A stretch of 64,000 bases of DNA. Source: Bacteroidia bacterium (lineage in GTDB: Bacteria > Bacteroidota > Bacteroidia > Bacteroidales > UBA932). Position numbers and translations under genes: made by a program. The notes beneath the pieces were generated by a model. The model did not search any database. It had not been told where the DNA came from and saw nothing but the letters and a program-made list of their open reading frames with translations. The first letter of the stretch is position 1, and each line of letters begins with the position of its first letter. Shown piece after piece: positions 17,944-26,813 of this stretch. Location: contig SABC01000005.1 in NCBI GenBank assembly GCA_009929175.1, positions 23,611 through 87,610 on the forward strand, written 5' to 3'.

Positions 17944-18773
17944 AAGGCCCTCTTTATTTGTTCACATTAATTTTCATTTTCAGTTGCATTGGAGAGAAGC
18001 TGGAGTTGTGCCCTGATTACGGTAAATACAGGGTGGAATTCCGTGAAGCAGAGTTCCTGCAATGTAATGAGAGAGGGATTATGGTGATGCTGTACGACTC
18101 TGCAGGCAAAAAAAACATCATGGATTCGTACAGTTACTATTTGGATATCAATGATTCGTTGTTCCGGAATGACAAGGTGTTGAAACTATTTCCCGGCAAC
18201 TACAAATTTTATTCAATACTCACTTCAAAAGAGCAAGATTTGTTGTTGGAGCTACCTTTAAAAAACGGCACAAGATACCTCCGGTCAGAATCTGATGCCG
18301 TTATTGTCAAAAGCTACTCAAACATCGTAGAGCTCAGGCACCGCTTGGCCAATAGTATGGTAGTTTTTATATGTAAAGGCGACAACCTTAATAATGAACA
18401 TATTGTCAGTCTTGAATATTCACCGCCATGTGAAGAATACGGGTGTGTCAACCTGGTTACCGGAAACTGTAGTTATGAAAACCAGGTCAGCGGGTTTTTG
18501 ATACCGGCCTTTTTTGACGATTTGCATGAAGAGTGGTACTCGTACTGTAATCCTATGACATCCGGGAGCGAAATTTTGATCAGGATAACACTGCAAAACC
18601 TTGACAACCACACCAAGAGAACACTGACAACAAGAGCTGGACTGGCTTCGGGGTTTGTACAAGGTAAGGTCCACAATATTTTACTTGAGGTAACACCAAT
18701 GGAAATCAATGTAGTATTGTCAGGCATAATAGACTGGGAAGATCACCTCCATGACAAGGTGGTCCAATTATAA
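17940..18773 (+). CDS. Fimbrillin-like lipoprotein 2 (divergent)
   Basis: 277 aa with a lipobox (IFSC, Cys at about 16). It keeps the 'GNYKFYSILTS' strand and a C-terminal 'GIIDWEDHL' element corresponding to the (E)DW motif of its neighbours, but lacks a clear DYLxA segment, so it is the most divergent of the four. It is rich in cysteine for this group (several Cys between residues 155 and 205). Its ATG overlaps the stop of the previous gene. Its place ahead of the more typical fimbrillins suggests an anchor/FimB-Mfa2-like role; this is inference. Confidence 0.6.
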   Translation: MKGPLYLFTLIFIFSCIGEKLELCPDYGKYRVEFREAEFLQCNERGIMVMLYDSAGKKNIMDSYSYYLDINDSLFRNDKVLKLFPGNYKFYSILTSKEQDLLLELPLKNGTRYLRSESDAVIVKSYSNIVELRHRLANSMVVFICKGDNLNNEHIVSLEYSPPCEEYGCVNLVTGNCSYENQVSGFLIPAFFDDLHEEWYSYCNPMTSGSEILIRITLQNLDNHTKRTLTTRAGLASGFVQGKVHNILLEVTPMEINVVLSGIIDWEDHLHDKVVQL

Positions 18774-18801
18774 AACAAACAAACATTTAAAATCAAACAA
18801 A

Positions 18802-19695
18802 ATGAAACAGTCAAGAGCTTTATGTTTTGCGCTTTGCGCATTTGCACTCTTAACTTCTTGTGAAAAAGAGCAAAGAGTAGAGAATGGGAAGATGGAAGCA
18901 GTCAGGTTTTTTGCAAGCTACGAAGGAGAGATCGCAACAAAAGCCACTAATCCATTCACGGTCGGATACAAATCCACTATCATAGCCTATCAGTCGGGAG
19001 AGTCTCCTCTCACATCAACACCCATGGCAGGAACCCCTTTGGAAGCCACATCATCCACTGGGAGTGTGCTGACTCCGGAGAATCCTTTATACGTGCCAAA
19101 AGGGATCTATGACTTTTATTCGGTTTCCCTAAACTCTACCGTTTCTCCCGGAATTACATTCACCTCCGGAGTCTCTGCCCAACTTGCAAACAATAAAGAT
19201 TACCTGTGGGCAAAAGTCCCCTCTGTGAACGAAGGTGGGAATGTTGGGTTTGCTTACAGACACAAAGCTGTAGGTATAGAAATCAACCTGTCCCAAGGGA
19301 GCGGGATCAGCGGACTTACAGTCACATCAATAAAATTCACACCTTCAAAGGCAGATGCTTCGTCCAAAATGTCCCTTGCCACAGGCGAAATAGGAAAGGC
19401 TGCCCAAAAGGATGTACTGACCGAAATGGCACTAAGTGGCAGCAAAGGCAGCTACATAATGGTTCCTCTGGGTAGCTTATCGCTTGATATTGAAATTACT
19501 GCGAATCTCACAATCGGAGGCACACCTGTCACCGGAAAGAAATATCTGGCATCAATACCTGCAAGGAGTTACGAAGGTGGTACTCTTTACACGCTCAACC
19601 TCAGCGTTTCGGCTACATCATTGACATTTACCAGTACTGTACTGGAAGATTGGACATCACAGACAATCACAGGTGTTACATTAACAGAACAATAG
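18802..19695 (+). CDS. Fimbrillin family lipoprotein 3 (probable structural subunit)
   Basis: 297 aa from ATG 18802; the open frame reaches back into gene 2 but the signal peptide begins here and ends in LTSC. After the anchor comes EIATKATNPFTVG, the short Thr/Lys/Ala segment common at the start of mature Bacteroidales fimbrillins, then IYDFYSVSLNS, NKDYLWAKV, and a C-terminal VLEDWTSQ. It is low in charge and rich in Ser/Thr, as pilus subunits are. The next gene has the same length and motif order, so the pair probably arose by duplication. Polymerisation by donor-strand exchange is known for this superfamily but not shown here. Confidence 0.75.
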   Translation: MKQSRALCFALCAFALLTSCEKEQRVENGKMEAVRFFASYEGEIATKATNPFTVGYKSTIIAYQSGESPLTSTPMAGTPLEATSSTGSVLTPENPLYVPKGIYDFYSVSLNSTVSPGITFTSGVSAQLANNKDYLWAKVPSVNEGGNVGFAYRHKAVGIEINLSQGSGISGLTVTSIKFTPSKADASSKMSLATGEIGKAAQKDVLTEMALSGSKGSYIMVPLGSLSLDIEITANLTIGGTPVTGKKYLASIPARSYEGGTLYTLNLSVSATSLTFTSTVLEDWTSQTITGVTLTEQ

Positions 19696-19697
19696 CC

Positions 19698-20591
19698 ATG
19701 AGGCGGAGTCCCTTGATAATATCACTTATTGCTGCCCTTCTGTACTTTTCCTGTACAGAAGAGGTATGCAATTGTTCTGATCCGGGGAATTTGCAATACA
19801 TGGTAAACTTCCGTGGAGAAGTGCCATTCACCAAGGCTCCGGTCCCCTTCAAACAAGGTGTGGTGGTCTCGATATTCGGATACCTGCACAAAGAGAATCC
19901 GCTCCAGAAACAATCATGGCCAGGCACTCCGTTTATAGCCGTATCGGGGAGTTATGGACAATTTTCACCGGTTGCACAAGAGAAGTTGATTGTTCCTGGC
20001 GGAGTCTATGACTTTTATGCAATTTCGGCAAACAGCCCGGACAACGAATCTCCTGTATTTTCAAAAGGAGTCTCCGCTCCTCTTTGTAACGGAAAGGACT
20101 ACCTTTATGCAAAACACACTGGAGTAATCGTAGATGATGATCTTTTGGTGCCTCTTGTTTTCAACCATTTATGTGCTACTATTGAATTAAAAATCACATC
20201 CGACCCACCATCAATGATTCACGAAATCAGCGTGGTTTCACTCACACCTCCTCAGGAAGGAGGCTCCCTTGTTTTGTCGACAGGCAAGATAACACCAGCC
20301 ACCAGGTCACTGGATGTGTTCCTCCCCATGGAATATGTAAAAGGCAGAGCAAAAATGATAATCCTGCCAACTACCGACCAGCCGGAAATCAAAATCAGGA
20401 TTGTAACAGGAGAAGGTGGCAACAGTATCTCAAACTATAAAGAGGGAGTCATACCAACTCCCAATGGGGGGTACAGCAGCGGGAAAAGATACATCTATAT
20501 GGTTTTGTTGACATATGATAACATACGGTTTACGGGGAGCAGTATCGAAGATTGGAAGCATGAGCCAATTAACAACATTGAGTTAAAATGA
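19698..20591 (+). CDS. Fimbrillin family lipoprotein 4 (probable structural subunit)
   Basis: 297 aa from ATG 19698, 2 bases after the previous stop. Signal peptide with lipobox YFSC (Cys at about 19); mature start has FTKAPVPFKQG, then VYDFYAISANS, GKDYLYAKH and a C-terminal SIEDWKHEP, in the same order and spacing as gene 3. The likely product is a second fimbrial subunit or accessory tip/anchor subunit. Its stop overlaps the next start by ATGA. Confidence 0.75.
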   Translation: MRRSPLIISLIAALLYFSCTEEVCNCSDPGNLQYMVNFRGEVPFTKAPVPFKQGVVVSIFGYLHKENPLQKQSWPGTPFIAVSGSYGQFSPVAQEKLIVPGGVYDFYAISANSPDNESPVFSKGVSAPLCNGKDYLYAKHTGVIVDDDLLVPLVFNHLCATIELKITSDPPSMIHEISVVSLTPPQEGGSLVLSTGKITPATRSLDVFLPMEYVKGRAKMIILPTTDQPEIKIRIVTGEGGNSISNYKEGVIPTPNGGYSSGKRYIYMVLLTYDNIRFTGSSIEDWKHEPINNIELK

Positions 20592-21145
20592 TATTCAAAG
20601 CCGTCAAAGAATCGTCTTTCTCCTTGTTAATGGTTGTTTTGATGTTAACAGCCATACCTAGAGCTGTGAGCCAGTCAAAGTCTGTTTCTGTGAACATCCC
20701 GGCTCTTCTGTTGGGGTGCTACAATATTGAACCATCGTTTATGGTTAGCGGGAAAGTTTCGTTGCATGCACCGGTTTCATGGAGTCCTCACACATTCAAA
20801 AACAACATTCGAATAAAGCATGTAATTGTTATGGCCGGGGCAAGATGGTGGAAATGGCACGGGTACTCAGGTCTTTTTACCGGAGGATATCTTGCATATT
20901 CCAAATACAACATCAGCCCCGGGAAATACAGGTACGAAGGAAACGCAAAAGGCCTGACAATTACGGCGGGTTATGCAAAAATGTTGTCCAGGAGCTGGAA
21001 TATTGAGATGCAGGCGGGACTTTTCGCAGGTGCCGCAAAACACGACAAATTCGAAAAGAAGATGTGTGGAGATTACCTGGACAGCACATCACAAATCGTG
21101 ATTTTACCTTCCGGAATATCTGTTTCATTGGTTTACTTGTTTTGA
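20588..21145 (+). CDS. DUF3575-family outer-membrane protein
   Basis: 185 aa. The N-terminal signal peptide ends near AVSQS. The rest resembles DUF3575 proteins, with a conserved block of aromatic residues (RIKHVIVMAGARWWKWHGYSG) and short amphipathic strands that suggest a small outer-membrane barrel. DUF3575 genes commonly sit in Bacteroidales fimbria operons; their exact job is not established. ATGA overlap with the upstream fimbrillin gene and 1-base gap to the next gene place it firmly in the operon. Confidence 0.7.
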   Translation: MIFKAVKESSFSLLMVVLMLTAIPRAVSQSKSVSVNIPALLLGCYNIEPSFMVSGKVSLHAPVSWSPHTFKNNIRIKHVIVMAGARWWKWHGYSGLFTGGYLAYSKYNISPGKYRYEGNAKGLTITAGYAKMLSRSWNIEMQAGLFAGAAKHDKFEKKMCGDYLDSTSQIVILPSGISVSLVYLF

Positions 21146-21146
21146 G

Positions 21147-23096
21147 ATGAAAGCCTTACCCTTTATATTGGCCATTACAATTTTGTGTGCATGCAACCGT
21201 TCAATCATAAAGAGTGTCCGGCAAGGCATTCCCCCAGGCATAAGCCATGCGAATCCTAAACACAATTATGGCACAAGCCGGGAGTTATCAGAAAAAAGAG
21301 ATTCTTCCGTGACGTTTACATATGTGACAAAAGAGGGAAAGGAGATATACTTTAGCTCTGCAGTCACTGATTCGGCAAGCGGAGAGGTCATGGCTTCAAG
21401 GGAGCTGGACCAGATCACAATTACGGCAAAGGCAAACAACATAGCAGAGAGAAACGGGATAATTTCTTTGGGGTTCATTGTTTCTGTCCCTGGTCTTTTG
21501 ATGGATTCCAATTGGCAGACAGAGATAATTCCTGTTATGGGCAGAGGTTTAGACACGATTCCACTGCCGCCGATTATATTAAGTGGTACATATTTCAAGA
21601 AAACCCAAAAAAGGGGATATCAAAGATTCGAAAAGTATTTGGAGAGCATTATCCCGGAAGATGCCCCTCTTTTGGAAAATTTTGCAAACCTGACCGATCT
21701 GGAAAGATTTCTGGAAAGGCATCTTCCACAATCGTTGGTCCTTTCGGGAATCAAAAACGAAAACCTCAGAACCCCCTTCGGTGTATCAGAGCAGGAAATC
21801 ATAGAGAATTATTTGAAAAAAAAGCAAATAGAAAGGAACAAACGAAAAATAGCACAAAAGGAAAAGGTTTTTTCAAAATATGTAAAAACACCATACACAT
21901 CGGGAGCAAGGCTTGACTCAATCCTGGTTAACCTGAGAAACGGAATGGATTATCACTATACACAGGAGATAGTTGCAAACGAACATTCTGACAAGATCAA
22001 ACTCTGGATTACAGGAAGGATCGTAAACAGAACGGGAATGGCAGCGGTATTGCCGGTGTCCGAAACAATTGAGTACAGTGTTTCATCGGTAAGCGCATTC
22101 ACCCAGGATATCATCCGTTACAAAACAAAAGTAATTGAGAAAAAGTCAGTTTTTTGTTTCGATTCCAGGATATCATTTGAGAAAGGCAAACATACGTTGG
22201 ACTCTTTGGTTCCAGGCAACAAAGCAGAAATCGTCAAAATCAGGCAAATCCTTTTTCAAGTGTTCGAAGGTGATGTGTTTGACACAGATTCTGTGGTTAT
22301 CACCTCTTCCTCCTCACCGGAAGGGAGTTACAGGTCCAATACTAAACTATCCTCGCTTCGTGCAGAATCCATAAAAAGATTCCTGCTCCAGGAGGTCAAC
22401 TCAATTATCAAAAACCTGCCTTCCCGCTTATCCTTGGTAAACGATAAGGAGATTGTCTACGATTGGCATCCAAATACGTATGATCCCGACAAAATAATCA
22501 CACGAACCATTGCCGAAGATTGGGGTGAACTATACCGACTTATTGTACTGGATTCAGTAATCATCAATAAAAATGCTATCCTACAACATTTTGAGGTAAA
22601 AGACCCCGACCGGAGGGAATCGTTGCTGGCCAGACATCGCATTGATTTCAAGCATATTAAAGAGAATCTCTATCCTAAACTGAGAAGGGTGACTTTCGAA
22701 CTCAAGCTGGTACGCAGGGGAATGGTAAAGGATACGATCCATACTTCCGAACCAGATAGTTTGTACAGCAACGGTGTCGATTTCTTACGCAAAAGGGAGT
22801 ACAACAAAGCATTGGCAGTGCTTTCTGATTACCGGGATATCAATACGGCGGTAGCCCACATCTCACTTGGGCACGACCACTCTGCCTTAGAAATATTGGC
22901 ATCCCTGGAGGAGTGTGCCCAACAACAATACATGATTGCTATCGTAATGGCTAGACAGGGCAAGGAGGAGGAGGCTGTCCAACACTTCCTGAGGGCTAAG
23001 GAGCTTGACCCAAAGATGGCTTACCGGGGTGGATTGGATCCCGAAATCAGCTTCATTATAAACAAATACAACCTGAACAGAGATTTATTTGAATAA
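21147..23096 (+). CDS. Lipoprotein with OmpA-like and TPR regions
   Basis: 649 aa. Signal peptide with lipobox LCAC. The central part (about 350-560) has an OmpA-like arrangement, including ITSSSSPEGSYRSNTKLSSLRAESIKRFL-type sequence around 390-420 with the Arg/Asn pattern that binds peptidoglycan. The C-terminal 100 residues form helical repeats like TPRs (FLRKREYNKALAVL, then ARQGKEEEAVQHFLRAKELDP). Similar DUF3868/OmpA-type proteins accompany fimbrillin genes in Bacteroides. A role in anchoring the assembly apparatus to peptidoglycan is inferred. A charged helical segment lies around 215-240. Confidence 0.65.
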   Translation: MKALPFILAITILCACNRSIIKSVRQGIPPGISHANPKHNYGTSRELSEKRDSSVTFTYVTKEGKEIYFSSAVTDSASGEVMASRELDQITITAKANNIAERNGIISLGFIVSVPGLLMDSNWQTEIIPVMGRGLDTIPLPPIILSGTYFKKTQKRGYQRFEKYLESIIPEDAPLLENFANLTDLERFLERHLPQSLVLSGIKNENLRTPFGVSEQEIIENYLKKKQIERNKRKIAQKEKVFSKYVKTPYTSGARLDSILVNLRNGMDYHYTQEIVANEHSDKIKLWITGRIVNRTGMAAVLPVSETIEYSVSSVSAFTQDIIRYKTKVIEKKSVFCFDSRISFEKGKHTLDSLVPGNKAEIVKIRQILFQVFEGDVFDTDSVVITSSSSPEGSYRSNTKLSSLRAESIKRFLLQEVNSIIKNLPSRLSLVNDKEIVYDWHPNTYDPDKIITRTIAEDWGELYRLIVLDSVIINKNAILQHFEVKDPDRRESLLARHRIDFKHIKENLYPKLRRVTFELKLVRRGMVKDTIHTSEPDSLYSNGVDFLRKREYNKALAVLSDYRDINTAVAHISLGHDHSALEILASLEECAQQQYMIAIVMARQGKEEEAVQHFLRAKELDPKMAYRGGLDPEISFIINKYNLNRDLFE

Positions 23097-23103
23097 TACA
23101 GGC

Positions 23104-24897
23104 ATGAAAAATCTTGGTCATATTTTTTTAATACTTATCACGCAAACCTTCACGTGTTGCACACAAACCGATGAGATTCCCTACATTGCCGGCCCTGAGG
23201 AACAATCTGTTCCAATTACAGTAAGGGCAAAGGAATCTCTCATGGTTAAGAGTTCCGTCCCCGAATATTTCCACGACATCAACGTTTATGTTTTTGACTC
23301 GTATGGCAATCTGGAGAGCAGCATCTTTTCATCCGGTCAGAATCCTGTTACAATCTATATGAAAAAAGGGGTAAAGAGCATAGCAGCCATAATCAACCTG
23401 GGTCAAGTCAGTTTAAACGGAGTAACGACATTGCCTGCTCTGAGGGAGGTTACATTGGACGGCATTACAGGATCCAACGGCAATATGGTTTTTGCAGGTG
23501 AGTGCGTGGCAACCGTGACAGGACAACCTTCCAACATCACCATCCCTGTCCAAAGGGTTGCAGCAAAATTCACTTTTGTTTTTGACAAGAGTCAGCTGGA
23601 TCCTGCTACCAGCATTATGGTCACAGGCATTTCTATTAAAAACACTCCATTATCTGTCTCCTTGTTTTCTCCAAACCAGCCAAGCATCAATAAAATTGAC
23701 CATTCCGGCACCTATTTGTCCGGTTACCCGCTGGAACCATCTTCCCATGATGCAGCCGTACCTTTATATGTTGCAGAAAACATGCAAGGTACAATCGGAG
23801 CTAACAGTGACCCCCGTAACAAACATCCCGGAATATCGGAAAACCTATGCACATACATCGAGGTCACAGCACAATACAATAGCCCATACAAAACCGGAGA
23901 GGTCAGGTTCCGCAGCTTCCCGGGGCTGAACAACACGAACAATTATGATATAGTAAGAGGACGACACTACATGGAAACAATAATATTCAAAGGGAGCTCA
24001 ATTGCAGATATCACTTGGAGAACAGATATTTCGGGACTGAATGATGTTCTTTACAGCATTACAGCATCAGCATCTCCTCAAACAGGAGGTTATGTCACAG
24101 GTGCCGGACAGTATGGTTACGGAGAGACACCACTGCTCCGGGCCCATGCAAACCCACAGTACGAGTTCGCAGGGTGGGATAAGCCCTTGGCTCCGGTCAG
24201 CGGATCGGCACATTATAATGCTATTTTTAACTACGTACCAATTCAAGAACCTGACATTAAGGTAACAGGGATAACATTAACACCGGCTAATGCTACCCTT
24301 TTGAAAGGGGAAACCACTCGACTTACAGCTGTATTGACCCCGTCCGATGCCACAAACAAAAATATCACTTGGAGCTCTTCCAATTCATATGTGGCGAGCG
24401 TTTTGCCTGCCACAGGAATTATCACGGCACACTCTCCCGGTTCTGCAATAATCACGGCACTCACCGAAGATGGATCCTTTTCTGCTGCTGCATCAATTCA
24501 AGTATATGAGCAAATCAATGTTACCACAGGAAAATATCCTGTCACATATTATAATCCCGGTACAGGGCTGATAGACAACTGTATCATTGTCATATTTGCA
24601 AGACTGGACATACCTAGGCCATCGAACATGTATATTGTAAACACAATAGGTCCGGCAGTGCAAGTGAACGTTTTGTATGGATACATGGCAAACGGCAACT
24701 CTCTCTCAGGCTCGGCACAATTGTATCTTGACCAAATAGAAAACAACGATTACCCTTGGAGCAGGACAAACGGTCATATTGTAGTAAATATTCAAGGTCC
24801 CGTCAGTGAAGAATATATCGATCAAATCATGGATTCTCTGATAATTGAGGTCATTCCCGGCAGTATCTACATAAATAACTGGTATATCAACTGGTAG
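23104..24897 (+). CDS. Large fimbria-associated surface protein with Big_2 domain (DUF4906-like)
   Basis: 597 aa from ATG 23104, placed 7 bases after the previous stop. The N-terminal signal ends near FTCC, an imperfect lipobox. Residues about 30-300 resemble FimB/DUF4906-type fimbrial proteins ('DINVYVFDSYGN', 'RVAAKFTFVFD'). Residues about 325-375 resemble an InlB B-repeat (GYGETPLLRAHA, then EFAGWDKPL), and about 380-465 form a bacterial Ig-like Big_2 domain (VTGITLTPANATL, ending ASIQVYE). The remaining 125 residues match nothing I recognise. Such proteins are usual candidates for pilus tip adhesins. Confidence 0.68.
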   Translation: MKNLGHIFLILITQTFTCCTQTDEIPYIAGPEEQSVPITVRAKESLMVKSSVPEYFHDINVYVFDSYGNLESSIFSSGQNPVTIYMKKGVKSIAAIINLGQVSLNGVTTLPALREVTLDGITGSNGNMVFAGECVATVTGQPSNITIPVQRVAAKFTFVFDKSQLDPATSIMVTGISIKNTPLSVSLFSPNQPSINKIDHSGTYLSGYPLEPSSHDAAVPLYVAENMQGTIGANSDPRNKHPGISENLCTYIEVTAQYNSPYKTGEVRFRSFPGLNNTNNYDIVRGRHYMETIIFKGSSIADITWRTDISGLNDVLYSITASASPQTGGYVTGAGQYGYGETPLLRAHANPQYEFAGWDKPLAPVSGSAHYNAIFNYVPIQEPDIKVTGITLTPANATLLKGETTRLTAVLTPSDATNKNITWSSSNSYVASVLPATGIITAHSPGSAIITALTEDGSFSAAASIQVYEQINVTTGKYPVTYYNPGTGLIDNCIIVIFARLDIPRPSNMYIVNTIGPAVQVNVLYGYMANGNSLSGSAQLYLDQIENNDYPWSRTNGHIVVNIQGPVSEEYIDQIMDSLIIEVIPGSIYINNWYINW

Positions 24898-24922
24898 TAT
24901 TAATAATCCAAACAATTTTATC

Positions 24923-25387
24923 ATGAAAAACACAACAAAAGTCCTGATGTTAACAATGGCAATATGCCTGATTTCCTGTTCAAAGGTGGACAAACAAAAC
25001 AAGATTCAATGGAACGCCCTCTCTTTCACGGAATTCGCAATTGACGACTACAAACTTTACATGGACCTGCCCCATTTGAACCTGAGCTTTCCAAGTGAGT
25101 ACCACGGAAGCAAGATCACATGTGTGGATGGAATATGGAAAGACGGACCCAACATTTACACTATTGTCTCCCACAACTGGACTGAAGGGAAAATAAACCT
25201 CAAGTTGATAAAGGCTGGGAATGTAGAAAAACAATACCAGATAACTCCGGATAATTCCATAGATCTGGAAATGGAGTTACAACCGGGAGAATATAGTTTT
25301 GAAGCAGAGGTCACAGATTCCCGTGGTGTCACAAAGTTGAATGTTTATCCTCTGCATGGAACGAGCAATAAAATGGTAGTAAAATAA
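24923..25387 (+). CDS. Small lipoprotein at the end of the fimbrial operon
   Basis: 154 aa with a clear lipoprotein signal (LISC, Cys at about 19). The mature protein is mostly predicted beta-strand and has no family I can name; 'LQPGEYSFEAEVTDSRG' resembles the last strands of an Ig-like fold. It follows the large surface protein by 25 bases and is closed by a strong terminator, so it is the final gene of the operon. Confidence 0.65.
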   Translation: MKNTTKVLMLTMAICLISCSKVDKQNKIQWNALSFTEFAIDDYKLYMDLPHLNLSFPSEYHGSKITCVDGIWKDGPNIYTIVSHNWTEGKINLKLIKAGNVEKQYQITPDNSIDLEMELQPGEYSFEAEVTDSRGVTKLNVYPLHGTSNKMVVK

Positions 25388-25392
25388 AAAAA

Positions 25393-25417
25393 GGAGCCGC
25401 TTGCAACCAGCGGCTCC
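25393..25417. terminator. Bidirectional terminator between the fimbrial operon and ferredoxin
   Basis: Perfect 9-base arms GGAGCCGCT (25393-25401) and AGCGGCTCC (25409-25417), with As before and pyrimidines after, between two convergent genes. Confidence 0.85.
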
Positions 25418-25439
25418 CTTCTCTTATCATTTCTGATAA

Positions 25440-25607
25440 CTATTCGGGACTAATTGCACTAACGGGACATACATCTGCGCATGTGCCGCAGTCTGTACAA
25501 ATATTTGGATCGATCAAATAGATGTCGCCCGGAGAGATAGCCTCTACAGGACACTCGTCAATACAAGTTCCGCAAGCAGTGCAGTCTTCTGAAATTTTGT
25601 AAGCCAT
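25440..25607 (-). CDS. 2[4Fe-4S] ferredoxin
   Basis: A 55-aa gene. Two complete CxxCxxCxxxCP motifs are present (Cys9, 12, 15, 19 and Cys37, 40, 43, 47), the signature of clostridial-type bacterial ferredoxins. It carries low-potential electrons between oxidoreductases such as pyruvate:ferredoxin oxidoreductase and [FeFe]-hydrogenase; the hydrogenase at 50.5-54.6 kb is a plausible partner. The protein is acidic, as usual. It is a single-gene unit with an ideal promoter upstream and a terminator downstream. Confidence 0.96.
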   Translation of the reverse strand: MAYKISEDCTACGTCIDECPVEAISPGDIYLIDPNICTDCGTCADVCPVSAISPE

Positions 25608-25639
25608 TATAACTAATTTTTAAATTGGTTTGATTGTTG

Positions 25640-25670
25640 CAAAGATAGAAAATAGGTTTAATAGAACAAA
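25640..25670 (-). promoter_or_regulatory. Promoter of the ferredoxin gene
   Basis: Minus-strand TTTG (25667-25670), 19-base spacer, TATCTTTG (25640-25647): a full consensus promoter, in keeping with a highly expressed electron carrier. It overlaps the divergent promoter at 25657-25687. Confidence 0.85.
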
Positions 25671-25687
25671 TACAATTCGTATCTTTG
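25657..25687 (+). promoter_or_regulatory. Promoter of the DUF1573 gene
   Basis: TTTA (25657-25660), 19 bases, TATCTTTG (25680-25687), then the ATG 19 bases on. The upstream element has one mismatch. The two divergent promoters interleave. Confidence 0.75.
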
Positions 25688-25706
25688 TAATAACAAATTG
25701 TGCACT

Positions 25707-26792
25707 ATGAGAAAAGCAAACTACTTACGACTACTGCTCCTTTCACTTACCATTATGTTTGTAAACACACTCATTGGTCAGCCTCAAAATGTAAAATTCA
25801 ACAAATTGGTTCACGATTTCGGGGACATAAGCCTTGCTTCCGGCCATCATAAATTTACCTTTACTTTCGAAAATAACGGGAAAGAGCCGGTACTGGTACA
25901 GACGGTAATCTCTTCTTGCGGTTGCACTACTCCGGTCTGGACAAAAAAACCGGTGATGCCCGGCGAAAAGGGTTCAATAGAGGTCACATTTCTCAACGAC
26001 CAGGGCCCCTACCCCTTCGACAAAGCCCTCACTGTGTACATCACCGGAGAGATGCGTCCTGTTATCTTGAGGATAAAGGGTGTGGTTCATGACAAACCCA
26101 AGCCTCTCGGTGTTCTGTTTCCCGAAAACTTCAGTGGTCTGTCCCTGCGCAAAAGCTACATAGACCTTGGGAATATACCTTTGGGTGAGACCACATCTGA
26201 AACCGTGGAAGTTGCAAACACAACATCAAGAAACATCGACATCAAGATTGTCCCTAAAACCAAGGGGCTCATTGTGAATGTGAAGCCATCACAGCTCAAA
26301 CCCGGGCAAAAAGGAGAGATAGAGATTAAAATCAACAGTGCCGAAGCGGGCACATGGGGTAAATCCGGTTTCAAAACCGCTATATTTGTAAATGGTACAG
26401 AAGTTAAAAACAAGGAGTTTAAGATTACTGCATCCATACGGGATAACTTTTCCCGGCTCAGCAAAGAGGAGAAGGAGAATGCACCCCTGCCTATGGCAAG
26501 CGGCTCCAGCTACGACTTTGGCAAAGTAAAGGCTGGAACAATAGTCAGCTGCACGTTCGATATCAGGAACCTTGGAAGAAGGGACCTTTTGATCAGGAAG
26601 ACAGAATCCGATAACCCTGCGTTGACATTCAAATATCCTGGAAAGATTCCTCCCGGTCAAACAGCAAAAATAGAGATAACACTCGACACATCTGGAGAAT
26701 ACGGAGAAAAATCATATATTCTGACAATAATCAGCAACTCTCCGTCCAGGCCGGCAATGAACCTTATTGTGACCGGAAATGTTACCAGATAA
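25707..26792 (+). CDS. Exported DUF1573-domain protein
   Basis: 361 aa from ATG 25707, with a signal peptide ending near LIGQ. The mature part contains repeated DUF1573-like Ig modules: one around 28-120 with the typical 'HDFGDI ... FTFENNGKEPVLV ... SSCGCTTP' motif, a second around 140-235, and a third around 255-361 (SYDFGKVKAG). These domains resemble ASPM/SPD-2/Hydin-type beta-sandwiches and are very common in exported proteins of this phylum, with unknown function. The Cys pair in SSCGC is conserved. Followed after 21 bases by meaB. Confidence 0.82.
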   Translation: MRKANYLRLLLLSLTIMFVNTLIGQPQNVKFNKLVHDFGDISLASGHHKFTFTFENNGKEPVLVQTVISSCGCTTPVWTKKPVMPGEKGSIEVTFLNDQGPYPFDKALTVYITGEMRPVILRIKGVVHDKPKPLGVLFPENFSGLSLRKSYIDLGNIPLGETTSETVEVANTTSRNIDIKIVPKTKGLIVNVKPSQLKPGQKGEIEIKINSAEAGTWGKSGFKTAIFVNGTEVKNKEFKITASIRDNFSRLSKEEKENAPLPMASGSSYDFGKVKAGTIVSCTFDIRNLGRRDLLIRKTESDNPALTFKYPGKIPPGQTAKIEITLDTSGEYGEKSYILTIISNSPSRPAMNLIVTGNVTR

Positions 26793-26800
26793 CCATTTTT

Positions 26801-26808
26801 TATTTTTG
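26801..26808 (+). promoter_or_regulatory. -7 element immediately before meaB
   Basis: TATTTTTG ends 5 bases before the meaB ATG, again predicting transcription starting at or next to the start codon. Confidence 0.55.
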
Positions 26809-26813
26809 TACAA

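Noticed and set aside
18751..18801. Upstream start for fimbrillin-like gene 3
   Set aside because: The lipoprotein signal peptide begins at ATG 18802; the earlier frame lies in the end of gene 2.
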